64,000 nt of DNA from Ephemerocybe angulata (GCA_013368325.1 JAACJK010000109.1:806001-870000), one strand, 5' to 3'. Counted from the stretch's first letter, positions 21,238-32,535 are shown. The notes: generated from the sequence alone by a model not told the origin. A program made the numbers and translations.

Positions 21238-24200
21238 ATGTACCCTGTTCCCAACAAATTCGCCGGCCCCCCCAGCCCCCCCGATACCAATTCGAGCTAC
21301 TTTGGTCTTATACCAACTCACTCTGCTCCTGTCCGTCCAATGGCAACACCGGGCTCGAGTTTCGACGCAATGGCCAACGGGCACACTGCTCCCATGGAAA
21401 CTCCTTCCTCTCGCTTTCGCAGAGGCTCCTCAATCGGCTATATCTCCACCCCCGGGCACAGGGAGCCACGGGAAAGGACCACCAGCGTAGCCTCCAAGTT
21501 TTTAGTCGTCGTCGTTCCCCCTTCTTCCGTAGCGCAGGAGCATGGCAACTTGGGGCACACTCTTTCAATGGGACCTGGTCACCGACTCTCTCAGGGTCTT
21601 ATCATGCCTCTGTTCCCCACAGTACGTGATCAGGGCCTTATCGTATACGGCGAATGCACTGCTAACATATGCGCAGATGTATGGGCAGCTCACGGCCATC
21701 TCTCGTGAATTCAGTTTCCCGAGCTCCTCAGGCATCTGTCTGTATTATTGCTACACAGACCACGGCGTTACAATGACCCCACGCTTATCGGACGAAATTT
21801 GGCAAACGGTGTGGGGCCTTACCGACCCCGCCATCCCCGGTTCAGGACGCCCACCGATCGTTGGGAAGTTGGAATTCGATATCGACCTGGCTCAAGCGCG
21901 TTGGTACTCCGCTTGGTTGGCGCCCCGTTACCGGGAGCCCAGCGAGTCCTATGCTCCAACCACTGCCCCAAATCTGCCCTACTGTGGAGACAATAGGTTC
22001 ACCTTTCCCCCATCTGCGTCTGAGGACGGATTCAGCGAGCAGCCAATCCAGCTCCGCAGTGCACCGATTCCAGCAGCAAGGCATGTGCCCAGGAAACTGT
22101 CGCTCATTGACAGGGTCGACGGTACTCCCAGTGAAGACAGAACCCCTGGACGTCTAGCTACTTCCCCTCCAACTGGACTTCCTCTCAGCTCCCACGTCTT
22201 GTCACCCATCACACAACAAGAGGAACCTCAATCTGCAAGATTAAAGCTGAGTGATCGAGTCAAGTCATGGAGGGCCAGCGCCATCAGCAACGCACCAGTC
22301 GATATTCCACCAGCCACCAGTCCTGTGGAGGATGTTACGACTCACTTAGAAGCAGCCTCTCCTGCATCCCAGAGCTCATTCCATATGGAGGACTACGCCT
22401 TCTCTATCAGCAGCATTGGGCCAGACGACAGCAGTTCCATTGGATCGTATCACCAAGACTACCTGCCGTCAGTTCATTTGGCTAGTCGCGCCCAGGGATC
22501 CGTCTGCATGACGGAATCCTATTGCACGTCAGCTGGTCCATCGGACACTGAATTCTACTACAACTTTGAGGTGGACAGCCGTCCTGCGACCCCGGACTTG
22601 GCCTGCCGCATGTGGGAGGAGGCTCCTGAGACACCCGTCACCGCAACGTCTTGGGGGGCGCCTTCCGTTGGCCCCTGGTCTCTATCGAGTGAGGTATACA
22701 GTCCTTCACTGGATCTCGGATACCGTGCTCAATTCAGCCCTGTACCCTCCCCGCCATCCACGGCTACCAGTTGGGGACCTCAATCGTTCGATGGGGTCTT
22801 CTCGGCCTCCAGCCAGCAGACGACCTTCTCAGTCCATCTCGGTGACCGCGGCGTATTCACTGCGCCTCCCACTCCGCAGACTGCGACGAGCTGGGGAGCA
22901 CCAAGTGTCCTTGGTAGCCCCATGAGTCCATCCCGGCTTCTCAGTCCCGATGTTGCACACCGTCAATTTGACGACGCTGACGAATGGGAGCTGAGAGCAG
23001 CCGAAGCGGCGACCTGGTGCCCTGCATCCCCCGAAGGTGACGCGGACGTATTTGAACACGACACTGTGCCCTCAGATGCTCGACCCTGGGGACACAATTG
23101 GCCCTACCGAAAGGCGGGCGTGTCCCTGAAGACTGTCGCTCACACTGTGTCGGCCATCGTCAATGCCCGCCCTGCTCAGCCTTGGGGTCATAGTTGGCCG
23201 TATCGGGATGCTGTCTTCGAGTTATCTGCACCGCCGAAGGGAAGAAACCGCACGTCGGTGTCCTCTGCATGCACCCAATATCCGACGTTCACGTTGTGTA
23301 AATATCTGTCTGACCTGTTTCCCGCGGAAACTAAGCTAATCAAAATGTGTAGACTCGCCGGTTTACCCGTACTTTGACCTGTACCCTGGACGTGCTGGAG
23401 AGTTGAACCTTCCTGAAGCTGCTCTTCAGCCCAAGGAACTCTCGGTCTCACTCTCGAAGACTGCCGGGTACCCGTTCTTGGACCTCTGTAAGTGCTTCTG
23501 TCATTGGTTGTATAACCAGCCCTTCCTGATGCAACCCATAGATGCCCCCGTTTATCCGCATTTCGATCTGTATCCCCAGGTCACCTCAGCCATGGGTGGA
23601 CCTGTGACCCCAGTTGCTCGCGGAGGACGTAAAGTCAAGTCAAACGCATCCGCATCCGCAGCTCAGCCATGGGGTCATAGTTGGCCGTACAGGAAGGCGG
23701 GGCCGGCTTTGAGGACTATCGCCAAGACTTTGGTTGCACTCTCAAGCTCGCGTGCGCACCTTTCCACTATCACCAACGCACCATCGGCCTACCCGCATTT
23801 CAACTTATACCCAGCGACCAAGGCACCAGGGGAGGTATCTCAACAAGTCACTGGATTTAGTGGTTATCCTTCCTTCGTACTGTGTAAGCTTACTTTCTGT
23901 GATATCATCAAGATGGAAACTGAGCCCTTCCAGATCCCTCTGTCTACCCGTACAACCTGATGGAGTTATACCCTGGGACGGCTCTCGAGAATTCTCAGCC
24001 CAATGGCAAGAAGGTTCAATCATACGCTGAAAATCCCGTCGCTATTTTCGCTGGATATCCGACGTTGTGCATATGTACGTTGGCCCTGCCAGTAGCTGCT
24101 TCTGTCATACTCACATGCCGACCCAGATCACCCAGCATACCCGCACAACTTAGGCGCCATATACCCCCCCATTGTGGCGACGAAGCCCAGGAAACAGATG

Positions 24201-25378
24201 AAACCGGAGGCACGCAGTGTACATCTTGACCACTACCCCATCATGCGGATCTGTAAGTTTATCTGTGTCCTCTCCGCATCCCTGCTCAATCCATCTCTAG
24301 ATGCACCCGTTTACCCTCATAATCTTTCCGACATCTACCCTGCCATCCCACATGGCGACGAAGATCATTCTCAGAGGAAGCCCCCCGTAGTGCAGATCGC
24401 TTCCATGTCGTATCCGTCTATTGTTCTCTGTAAGGAGTTCTGCTTTTCAGCTAAACACCCCCGCTCATGGTTGATGCTAGATCCAGCGCAATACCCATTC
24501 TTCGATCTCTATCCTGAGCCTGCTGCTTCGCGGATAGGACGATCGCCAAAAGCCCTCTCCTCTATGAGCACAATTTCAGCCAGGCCTGCTGCTCATTATC
24601 CTTTCTTTGACCTTTGTAAGTCTTCGTTCATGACTGCTGGTGAGCTAGCGTTAACATTACTGTAGACCCTCCCGTCTATCCCTATTTTTCCTTGTGGCCA
24701 ACCAACCCTTCACTCGAAGTAAAGCGACCAATGCCGACGTGTCTCCTGACGCCCCGCTTGGAGCTGAAGCCCAAAAAGCACCACAGCAGGCTCACACACT
24801 CTGAACTGCACGCGATGGTGATGATGGAGCAACAACTCGCGTTCGCGCCGCTGCCCGAAATCCCTATAACTCGCACGGGCGCCCCACCGTCGCTTTCCCC
24901 AGTAAAGCGAAGTGGGTCTGTTCGTTTCAGGGAAGTTGAGGATCCCCCTCGACGACTACCTCCATTGCGTACATCCACTCTCCCACCCCGACGCTCTGAT
25001 TCAGTGCCACAACGCCAGTTGCCTGCTGTCCCCTCCACATCTTTAGCGCGCTCATCCACTCTGCCCTTTCGTCGTCCGCAACCATCGACCGAGTCCACTA
25101 ACTCGCGCAGTAGTCTCTATTCCCCAGAGACTGCTCGTTCTCGAGGGTTGAGACACAACACGATGTCGACAATCATCGACTCCGGGAAGATATCGCCCAT
25201 TTCGCGGCGAATGACCTTATGGGAGAACAAGGAGTCTGCGAGCTCACCTTCCATATCGCCGTCTTCCCCGTCAATTAAGCAGACAGCAAGAAGAGACAGC
25301 ATTGTTTTCCAACGGATAAAGGCTTTCAATACTCGTATGTCCAGGACTCAACTCAATGTGAAGGATGTAACTCACTGA
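21238..25378 (+). CDS. Aromatic-repeat protein encoded by a chain of phase-matched exons
   Basis: Nine exons: 21238-21621, 21677-23297, 23353-23487, 23542-23883, 23934-24074, 24127-24252, 24301-24429, 24481-24615, 24666-25378; 1241 residues. The N-terminal ~670 residues are Ser/Pro-rich with three 'TATSWG' units and two 'PWGHxWPYR' units; a third of the latter is in exon 4. Exons 3-8 all start and end in phase 1 inside a Tyr codon. Each opens like 'Y-x-P-x-YP-(H/Y)-(F/N)-x-LYP' and closes like 'YP-x-(F/I)-x-L-Y', so every intron falls inside the same motif. The C-terminal 230 residues are basic and Ser/Pro-rich (RRMTLWENKE). No signal peptide, membrane span or enzyme motif is evident, and I recognise no family. 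Possible roles (scaffold, phase-separating or peptide-docking protein) are guesses. Confidence 0.78.
22636..23703 (+). repeat. Degenerate peptide repeats TATSWG (x3) and PWGHxWPYR (x3)
   Basis: Coding repeats within the gene: 'TATSWG' near 22639, 22762 and 22882, spaced about 120 bases, and 'PWGHNWPY' or 'PWGHSWPY' near 23083, 23180 and 23668. The copies differ at many third positions, so they are old or under protein-level selection. Confidence 0.7.
23353..24615 (+). repeat. Tandem array of duplicated exons (YPxFxLY modules)
   Basis: Six consecutive exons (135, 342, 141, 126, 129, 135 nt), all multiples of three and all phase 1-1. Introns between them are 49-54 nt. Each begins with a Tyr split by the intron, then 'xPVYP' or similar, and ends with 'YP...LY' or a variant ('IMRIY', 'TLCIY'). 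Confidence 0.75.
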
Positions 25379-25529
25379 CATTGCCCTTTCCCCAGAAACG
25401 TAGTCAATATACACGTTGTCGAGATTCGTATTAGGGCTGGTTCTGTGACGGTCTTTCTCTTTACCCCATAATGAACGGCCATGTCACATTATATGGGCAG
25501 TAAAAGTACATAGTGTGAGAGACCCGTCT
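25379..25529. other. Intergenic, 151 bases, convergent
   Basis: 3' ends of the aromatic-repeat gene and the PUB gene meet here. Nothing else seen. Confidence 0.5.
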
Positions 25530-26556
25530 TCAAGGGGTATGAACTTCCGAGTCCGTACTCGGAGGAGCTTCGTAGGGAGGGGGAGAGACGAGCATTTCTC
25601 CTTCCCCAGGCATCTGGGATGCTGCTACCGCTGGTCGAGCGATACGGGCTCGTGCAGGTCCACTTGGCTGTGCACTGCTTCCCCGAGAGAGCCTTGCCTG
25701 CCTCTCCATTTCGTCCCGTTGCTCCTTCGTTTTCCTGTCGTCCATATATGCCAGTCTCACCTAGGAGTTTTGAGTTGAGACCAGTCGCGGAGTGATTGGA
25801 ACATTTGCTCACCCTTTCTGCCGCTTGACGCTGCAGTTCCTTCTGGGAAACGGTCTTCACTGAAGCAGCTGCTTCCTTCTGCATGAAGAGGTCCACGAAC
25901 TCTTTGAGGATATCAGTTCCAACCCTCAACTCTTCCAAATGACGCGGGTGCCAGCGATAATATGGTTGGAAGTTCTCGACCTAATTGACGATTTGGGAAT
26001 GAACACAGGTGACGTAGGACATAAGTAGATGGTAGCTTACTTCGCCACGGAATCCGAGCTAATAGTAGGGTTCAGTATTTGTGCTCATGGAAAACGTTCT
26101 GAGGCAGTTACACACTTCAATCGCATACTCAAGCACACCCTTCCTATCCACCAATTCACGCTTGATCACACTATTGGTGGGCTTGAAGGCCTGGTACTTG
26201 GGGTTCTCCGGGTCGTTCAGAAGATTTTCTGCGATCTTCAAGAGCGTCTGTAAGGCAGAAGGAACAAGGAGATGAATTACAGTTCAGGTCAACCGTGTCC
26301 CAAATGCAGTTGAGAGTCTAACTTTCAACGAAGAGATTGCCTGCTCCTTAGGATTTGGCCGTACGATCCCTGGATCGATCATACGCCTGAATTTCTGCTT
26401 CCTCTCATGTTCATGAGCCAGCTGTGCCGTGGTCTTCTGCGCTGGCTGTTCGCGGGTTCGTCGCTCGGCGGCGGCGGCAAGGGCATCTGGAGATATCGTT
26501 GGCGCTGTGGCTGAAGCAGGTCTTGGGCTCGAGGGAGGAGACTGTGAATCGCTCAT
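25530..26556 (-). CDS. PUB (PUG) domain protein
   Basis: Five exons: 26556-26323, 26247-26116, 26058-26041 (18 nt), 25980-25813, 25760-25530; 260 residues. After a Ser/Pro/Ala-rich N-terminus and a charged helix ('AHEHERKQKFRRM'), residues ~75-145 form a PUB domain: 'LLKIAENLLNDPENPKYQAF', 'NSVIKRELVDRKGVLEYAIE', 'LGFRGEVENFQPYYRWHP'. PUB domains (in UBXD1 and peptide:N-glycanase) bind the C-terminal tail of the p97/Cdc48 ATPase, so a role as a Cdc48 cofactor in ubiquitin-dependent quality control is likely. A Glu/Arg-rich coiled coil follows, then a Pro-rich tail with 'SPPPYEAPP'. No UBX domain is seen in the frame. The 18-nt exon encodes the conserved 'LGFRGE'. Confidence 0.82.
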
Positions 26557-26674
26557 ATTGGAGTATTCGAAGGGGGATACTGGCGATTGTTATTTGGGCG
26601 AAGGATGGGAACGTATGGAACGTATCAAGCAAAGCTGTTGAGCGCATCCGCAAGAGCCTGGAGTCATGACCGTG

Positions 26675-26680
26675 ACGCGT
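26675..26680. promoter_or_regulatory. MluI-type motif ACGCGT upstream of the PUB gene
   Basis: Palindromic ACGCGT 119 bases before the PUB gene start. In fungi this is the core of the G1/S MBF site; a single copy can be chance. Confidence 0.25.
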
Positions 26681-26785
26681 CGGCAGTTCCCGAAGATAGG
26701 GGTTAATTAAACTAATTCACAGTTAGTAAGTATACAATGAGCTTAACTATACAGCAAAACATCTACTCGAAACTGGGAAACTATA

Positions 26786-29700
26786 CTATATGTCTTCAGA
26801 GCTGCCTTGGCTGAACCCTTTTTCCTCTGCCACTTCGCGTTCTTCGTCCCACCTCGCCCCACGCAGAGTAGCATGGTTTACATAGTCCTGTGGCCACAAC
26901 GAGTCTTCATCTGACGAACTATCAGACACGCAACCGTCTTCGGGGTATTCTTCATCCAAGGCCTTTCTCGACTGTGAGAACGCGAGGGAGAGCGACGGTA
27001 TCGAGTTCTTCCTTAGGCGAGAGAAGAAGCTGCCATTTGACGTTGAGGGTCGTGGCTCAGGGACGCCATCACGATCTTCGTTACGCTCATGCTCGTCCAT
27101 GGGCTGCTCATCGGAGTTGGCAGGGATATCCAGAAGGCCTGATGCCCACTTCTTGCGGATAGAAGGAGACAATAGTGGATCTGAGGAATTGGGTCCAGGA
27201 GAAGGCGGCTGTGAATTCCTGCCCCGACGATAAAACCAGCGCGAGCCATGGGAGAAAGCAGCTTCCGCGTCAGTGTCGATAGACAGAGGCCTTTCGGAAG
27301 GATTGGAAGACTGAGCACTGGATGGCAGTTTGGATGCTGGACCAATGCTTTGCGGAGGTAGAAGCAGAGAACGTGGTTCGGCCTGGGGTTTTCCTCTGCC
27401 CTTGAGAGCAATGCGCACGTCCTGTCGCCCGGCATAGATCTGCTTCTCAATGCGCATACGATTCTCTATCATGTGAAGCTAAAATAAAGAGAGAGGAAGG
27501 AATTAGTACGGTAGAAACCTACACGTCAAAGCATCCAGTATACCTTCGGCCATGTCACTAGTTGCCCGACTTTCATCATTCTAGCCAATTCAGCTGGATC
27601 TGGATCACTGAGAATACGAATCCAGTCCATGAAACGCGTCCGAGGCCAAATTCTGCAGAGCGGTAAACGGTCGGGGAGTCCTGGAAAGCGCGAGTAAACA
27701 GGCACTTACGTGACAGCACCATCGAAGCGTTGCAAAAAGACGCTCGACCAATCCTGCCCTAGAAGCTGGGGTAAAAGTTCAAGGTCACGAATGACTTTGA
27801 AGTTCTTCGTCAATTCGTGCTTCAGCCATTGCTCTGCAGCGGAAAGAAGAAAATTCCCTCTCCACCCTTTCCCTTTGCGATGAGCCACCGGCTTGCCAGC
27901 GGAGCCTCTTGGCGCAAAGAAGAAAAGGTGGACATGAGGGTTGACCTGCGATACAACAGGGTGTGTAACGTTGAAGTACAAGTTCAAGCCCTGCACTGGA
28001 ATATCCACCCTAGATCACGGTGAGATTTATAACACAGAAACCCGTTCAGAAAATCTTACCGAAGGGACCCGTCCTTGAACCGACTTCCCCAATTCCAGGG
28101 GACGATGGACCCGTCCTTAAGTTTTTGCATGATCACCACAGGGTTTAAGATTCCGGGTACTGCAGCAGAGGCGAGCAGTGTTGACCAGATTACTGTGTCA
28201 GGTGCCGTGATGTAATTCAGCAACTTCGTAGGCCTGGAATGCAAAGGGTCAGCGAAGTGGACATGCCATTTATAGCAACTGACGCACGAATGGCGGTCTG
28301 CCGGAATGACCGATATATTGAGGACACGCCCCGTCCTAAGGTATGCTTCTTTAAAGGTCATAGAACCACGGGTGAAGAAAGAGCACTGTATATCGGTGAA
28401 TTTTCTGCAAACAATTGAGATTGAGGACCCATACCTTTCTAGCCCACCTAAACAAAGAGGTTAGTGAACGATCGTACAAAGAGGGCATACAAGACATACG
28501 CGACGCTGTCAAACCGCGCGCCCGTCTTCATGAAGCGTTTAATCCACACATCGACGGACTCCTCACAGGCAGTGATCCTGTCTGCAATTTCCGGCACAAG
28601 CATAACCCTGAGCTCTTCATCCGTGTAGCAGCACATGAATGCTGCTATTAACCCGCCGGCGCTGGTGCCTGTGATCACACGGGGAAGCAAACCTGCATCA
28701 AAAAAGGCCTTCACGACTCCAAAGTGGTCTGCAAACATGTTAGCCATGCTCTCGAAACACGCAAGCGGAAACGCACAATACCCAAATGAGCCACCCCCGG
28801 ACAGACACAGTGCAGATACACCTGCAAGATTCTTCAGATCCTCCGCATGATGATATACACAAATTATACGAACCCAAATTGGTATTTGCGCTCTTAAAGA
28901 ATCGTCGCTTCTCATCGACCGACAAATCCGGTGTTGACCTTACAAACTCAATGGACTTTTCGAGTTCATCGAAATACGCTAGTAGAGGGGTTAAGTATCC
29001 ACCGTATTCTATGCTGTGATACAATCTTACATTCTATGAGGTCCTTGCTGCCAAGGTACGTCTGATTCAAAGCTTAGCGAATTCATTCACGGAAGGTGAA
29101 AAATCAAGCCGCACTTCACTATACAATCTGGAAGGGATGGTGCACCGTAAGTAACTGCCGAGAAAAGAAGGAGATTGCTTTACCGAGAGGATTCGACAGC
29201 CGCGAAGTTGGCACGGATACAGGTTTCCAATACACCCAAGCAACCACGGGCGTCTGATTTCTCTCGCAAGGCCCTCAGAGAATTTTTAACCTGATAGGAA
29301 TCAGCAACAATACTCGTACTGTTGTGACATAGAGTCGTTACCTTCCTGACCAGCTTCCAGTCGTAATAAGGATCCTCGTCTACTTTCTTCCACTCGTCGA
29401 ATTGTAGATGGTTATCTAGAACCTTTGCCGCGTCCTTCCATTCCTGAGCGTTATTTAGAACCAGAGACGTCATGAGCGTACCGAAGAGGTGCAGCACTCA
29501 CCTCATAAGTTCTCGACGCCCGTAAACGTTTCCTGAGAGCACCCTTCTTTCCGCGCCCTGTTGGTACGAGAACGCTCGTTGGTCTTTCCGGCCGCCATGT
29601 GAACCGAGTGCAACTTACAGGCTGTAATCCACTCCTTCGTATTAACCATTTGGCGAATCAAAACATACAGCCCAAACTCTGCCATTATGAACACGCTGAT

Positions 29701-30178
29701 GAAGGCCTGTGAGAGGTGGGTGAGTAAGATCCAGTCAAATGAGAAGGCGACACACCAGAAGCGGCCATCTCAAGAGCAGAAATAGGATATCACTGCGTCC
29801 CTGGTCCTTCCCCTTCTTCTTCCGCCTGAGTTGGATAACAGTCGGTCAGACTCTACCGTTTCCTGAAATCAGGTTCACTTACCTCCGAACCCGCAGGTTA
29901 ATGGGCGCAAAGTCCGACAATGCTGATATCTTTTGTATGCGGGGTGTGTGCACCGACATTGGGGGTGTTCCATGAGGGGACACCAGGTCACCTTGATGGT
30001 CGAAATAAGCTTCGTCCTCCCGGAGTGCATGAGCAAAGGCTGCGATGTGACTATTTGGAAAGGGGCTGCTGAGCATGGTTACGGCTGTGCGGAGCTCGGA
30101 GACCCACTCTTCATTCACATAATCCTTTGCAAGCAGCTCCTCAAAGGTAAGCCGTTTGTTCTTCGTCTGGTTCATCAT
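26786..30178 (-). CDS. Patatin-domain triacylglycerol lipase (Tgl3/4/5 family)
   Basis: Seventeen exons, 842 residues: 30178-29883, 29825-29756, 29706-29619, 29557-29502, 29443-29342, 29290-29184, 29127-29115, 29061-29031, 28978-28874, 28821-28777, 28728-28500, 28447-28435, 28385-28288, 28233-28060, 28009-27710, 27652-27544, 27478-26786. An N-terminal membrane segment (LLLRWPLLAFISVFIMAEFG) and 'EWKDAAKVLDNHLQFDEWKK' precede the patatin domain: 'LCLSGGGSFGY' (oxyanion glycines), 'PRVITGTSAGGLIAAF' (GxSxG nucleophile) and 'RFKDGSLRVDIP' (DGS, catalytic Asp). Next are 'LFFFAPRGSAGKPVAHRKGK' and 'RMMKVGQLVTWPK'; a ~230-residue disordered acidic C-terminus follows. Such enzymes mobilise triacylglycerol on lipid droplets and can have lysophospholipid acyltransferase activity. 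Two exons are 13 nt. The start is the least certain part: in-frame codons continue upstream without another ATG. Confidence 0.88.
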
Positions 30179-30264
30179 AATATAGGGACGGATGCCCGCA
30201 TTGAAGATTGAAAGAGGTGGACTGGGGTTGAAGTGGCCGTTGTGGATGGAGCTCGACCCAATCA

Positions 30265-30519
30265 ATGACCCGTTCGCCTGTGCGGATCACTCTTTCACGT
30301 GTCTATCAGCTAGCGGTCCGGTCTGTCTCCGCCAATGCCAAGCCAACACCTGGGCGCTCACGGACTCAGGCCTGCTATTCAACATCAGCCCTCGACAGTC
30401 TAGAGACAATCTCGACTCTACGTTCCCGAATCGCGTCAAACCACCTTTGGAGAATCTTCGCTCGCATCCTTAAGAAGTCCCAGCCAGCGTTCTACCTCAC
30501 AACCTATCTCGCTCTCTGA
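30265..30519 (+). CDS. Doubtful small ORF with mitochondrial-presequence-like N-terminus
   Basis: ATG at 30265, 84 residues, rich in Arg/Ser and free of acids for the first 40 residues, with an 'ACYSTS' stretch resembling a presequence cleavage region. It lies divergent from the lipase start, and its stop is 46 bases from the end of the ETFRF1-like gene. No domain is recognised and the opposite strand also has plausible helical frames. It could be chance. Confidence 0.2.
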   Translation: MTRSPVRITLSRVYQLAVRSVSANAKPTPGRSRTQACYSTSALDSLETISTLRSRIASNHLWRIFARILKKSQPAFYLTTYLAL

Positions 30520-30564
30520 GGCGCGTTTTCTCGAGATGAAGCTTTCCGGGGATGCATATGACCA

Positions 30565-31034
30565 TCACGAAGAGTCTGTAGTTGAGGAGGAGCCTGGAGG
30601 ATACATTCGTTTCAAGTGTCTATATTTCCTCAAAGAGTAGAGGGCCAGTGTTTCTGGAATTGCAGGTCAACAAGGCCCGAGTGACCAACTACTGCAAGAG
30701 TCTGGCCATTCCACTCACCATTCTTGATGTATTCGCCAAGCTTGAGCGCATTTTCAATCTCGTCTTTATCGGTAAGCGTCCTATTCTCTAGAATAGTGAT
30801 AAGAGGATTAACTGACAAGCTACATGCAGGTTCATAAAGGCGTACTTTCAAACAACTTTCTCATACGACCATGAAAGTCGTACCTATCGCGGCGCGAAAG
30901 ACGGTTGTTGTCAGGTAGATAAGACGACACCCGCTGCTGCGCAATGCTTACGAGGGATCTGGATATTCGCGGCCAAGGCGGTGAAGCTCTTTGTAAAGTG
31001 CAAGAGCACGCAGTCGAGTCTCTCTTGACGCCAT
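30565..31034 (-). CDS. LYR-motif protein, ETFRF1 (LYRM5)-like
   Basis: Four exons: 31034-30952, 30883-30846, 30787-30719, 30653-30565; 92 residues. The LYR motif and its context read 'LRALALYKELHRLGREYPDP', then 'YDFHGRMRKLFEKN', 'EIENALKLGEYIKN' and 'ALYSLRKYRHLKRMYPP'. The pattern (LYR, GREYP, FxKN, lGEYI, LRKYR) and length match ETFRF1/LYRM5, a mitochondrial matrix protein that acts on electron-transfer flavoprotein together with acyl carrier protein. Introns have good GTAAGC, GTACGC and GTGAGT donors. No separate presequence is visible, as is usual for small LYR proteins. Confidence 0.87.
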
Positions 31035-31946
31035 GAACTATAGTCAACCCCAGATCAAGAGGCGTCATAACCTCCCGGCGTCAATGACCGTGTGAACCCC
31101 ATTTCAGCTCCGCCTCGGCGCTTGCCCCTAAGTATCGTGGGTGCTGCACTGCTGGGCCATGCACTGCGTAAAGGCTTTGCGCACAGAAAATCGAGGAAAT
31201 GCCTCATCGCGGGCTCGCTCACCTCAACCATATCTGGTGCCTGGCTTCCCAGGTCACCGATGCACGCTCCGACTCGGGTCGACAAAGCCACTGGCATCCA
31301 ATAATACACCACCTTCACCGCCCATGTGCGTATAAATATATCCTAGTGGCGTCGCTATCAGAGTCTTCGTTTACCCTGGACCTTGGGGAGCAAATATAGC
31401 TTTCTTCCTGGTACTATCGTTACTTGATCGTTACCCTGGTGGACAAATGTTGAGTCGGACGTCACACCTGTGTCACAGCCCCGTCCGATCTTGAGACAAA
31501 AGGTGCCAATCTACGCAATATCTCGTCTTCAAAAACAAGGTCCTCTTTATAGGAAAACACACCAAGTCCTCATCGATAACCGCCAAGAACACACTGGCAA
31601 AGTCTTGAGACTATCGCCCCAAGATTGGTGGAGAAACACAATCTGTCCGATTCACTGGTTGTCCGAACATCAGGGTAACGATACTCTTCGGGAGTCCGAG
31701 CTCGGGACCATCAGGCGGTACTATACGGAGTCAACTTTATTCACCATGCGTTATCCCTGTTCCTAAGTCTAGAAATTTCCTCTTCTTAAAATACCTTTGG
31801 ATTATATTTAGCACAATGCCCTGTCATCTGACGGTCACGCATCGTGGCTGCTCTGGGAGGCATAAATACGAGGCAATCCCCATGCTCTTGAGTACAACCC
31901 AAAACTCCCCTACTCTTCTTCCCTCAAACTCCTCTAGACAACTATT
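31035..31946. other. Intergenic, 0.9 kb, between divergent genes
   Basis: Holds the promoters of the ETFRF1-like gene (-) and the CipC-like gene (+). A TATAAATATA box at 31331-31340 has no clear gene start behind it (only a 16-codon ORF from 31447). A second box, CATAAATA at 31861-31868, lies 79 bases before the CipC-like ATG and is the better candidate. A 70-codon hydrophobic-basic ORF at 31092-31304 is unsupported. Confidence 0.45.
31861..31868 (+). promoter_or_regulatory. Probable TATA element of the CipC-like gene
   Basis: CATAAATA about 79 bases before the ATG at 31947. Genes of this family are often strongly induced, consistent with a TATA promoter. Confidence 0.45.
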
Positions 31947-32535
31947 ATGGGCTGGTTTAGCGACGACTCCGATCAGGCGCAAGCCTATGAGACTGTGGGA
32001 TCATATTTGGATCCACACTTAACCTCTTTCACTAATGAGCCATACATAGGTCATGAATGCCCCTCACAAGGCGGCTCTCTCTCACGAGCTCATCGCTGCC
32101 GCTGCATCCTATGAGGTATGCCTTGAAAATCTATGGCTGTCCCCTTCGCTGACCCCTTCCTTTTTCCGCAAAGGCGGCCAAGGCTTACGAAAATCACGTT
32201 GCTGAGAACGGCCAGCCTGATAGCCACGCAAAGGCGAAAGAGATACTGTACGCCGCATGTCTCGCTACTAAATATAACATACTTAAAGCTTTCTAGGGCT
32301 GGGTTTTCTGGCATGTTCATCGACCGAATGGTTGAAACCAAGGGAGTGAGTACGCCGAAATTCTAGATGGTGACGATCTTTTTGACGAAAGTGGGAAGCT
32401 CGACTATATTGACACTGAGAAAGCAAAGCATCACGGTACGGGTACTTCTAATGTGTATCTTATTACACAAGCTGAACATACCTTCTAGCTAAGCGTCAAG
32501 CTGAAGAGGCACTTGGCGACCAAGGCTATTTTTAA
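31947..32535 (+). CDS. CipC/DUF3759-like small protein, frame disturbed between exons 4 and 5
   Basis: Exons 31947-31994, 32050-32115, 32174-32247, 32297-32345, 32367-32435, 32489-32535. Family marks: 'MGWFSDDSDQAQAYETV', 'NAPHKAALSHELIAAAASYE', 'AAKAYENHVAENGQPDSHAK', 'AGFSGMFIDRMVETKG', then 'LDYIDTEKAKHHAKRQAEEA'. Exon 4 ends at a perfect GTGAGT donor, but only 20-odd bases later the next exon starts, and the frame is off by one unless a 17-base intron is assumed. Either an extremely short intron, a sequence error of one base, or a real frameshift is present. CipC proteins are small stress- or compound-induced cytosolic fungal proteins of unknown mechanism. The intron after exon 1 has a weak donor (GTGGGA). 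Confidence 0.65.

Noticed and set aside
31092..31304. 70-residue hydrophobic-basic plus-strand ORF
   Set aside because: It lies in the promoter region of the ETFRF1-like gene, has no match to a family I know, and an equally long ORF exists on the opposite strand.
31470..31766. 98-residue plus-strand ORF behind a TATA-like box
   Set aside because: No ATG start of good context, no domain, and it lies in the 5' region of the CipC-like gene.
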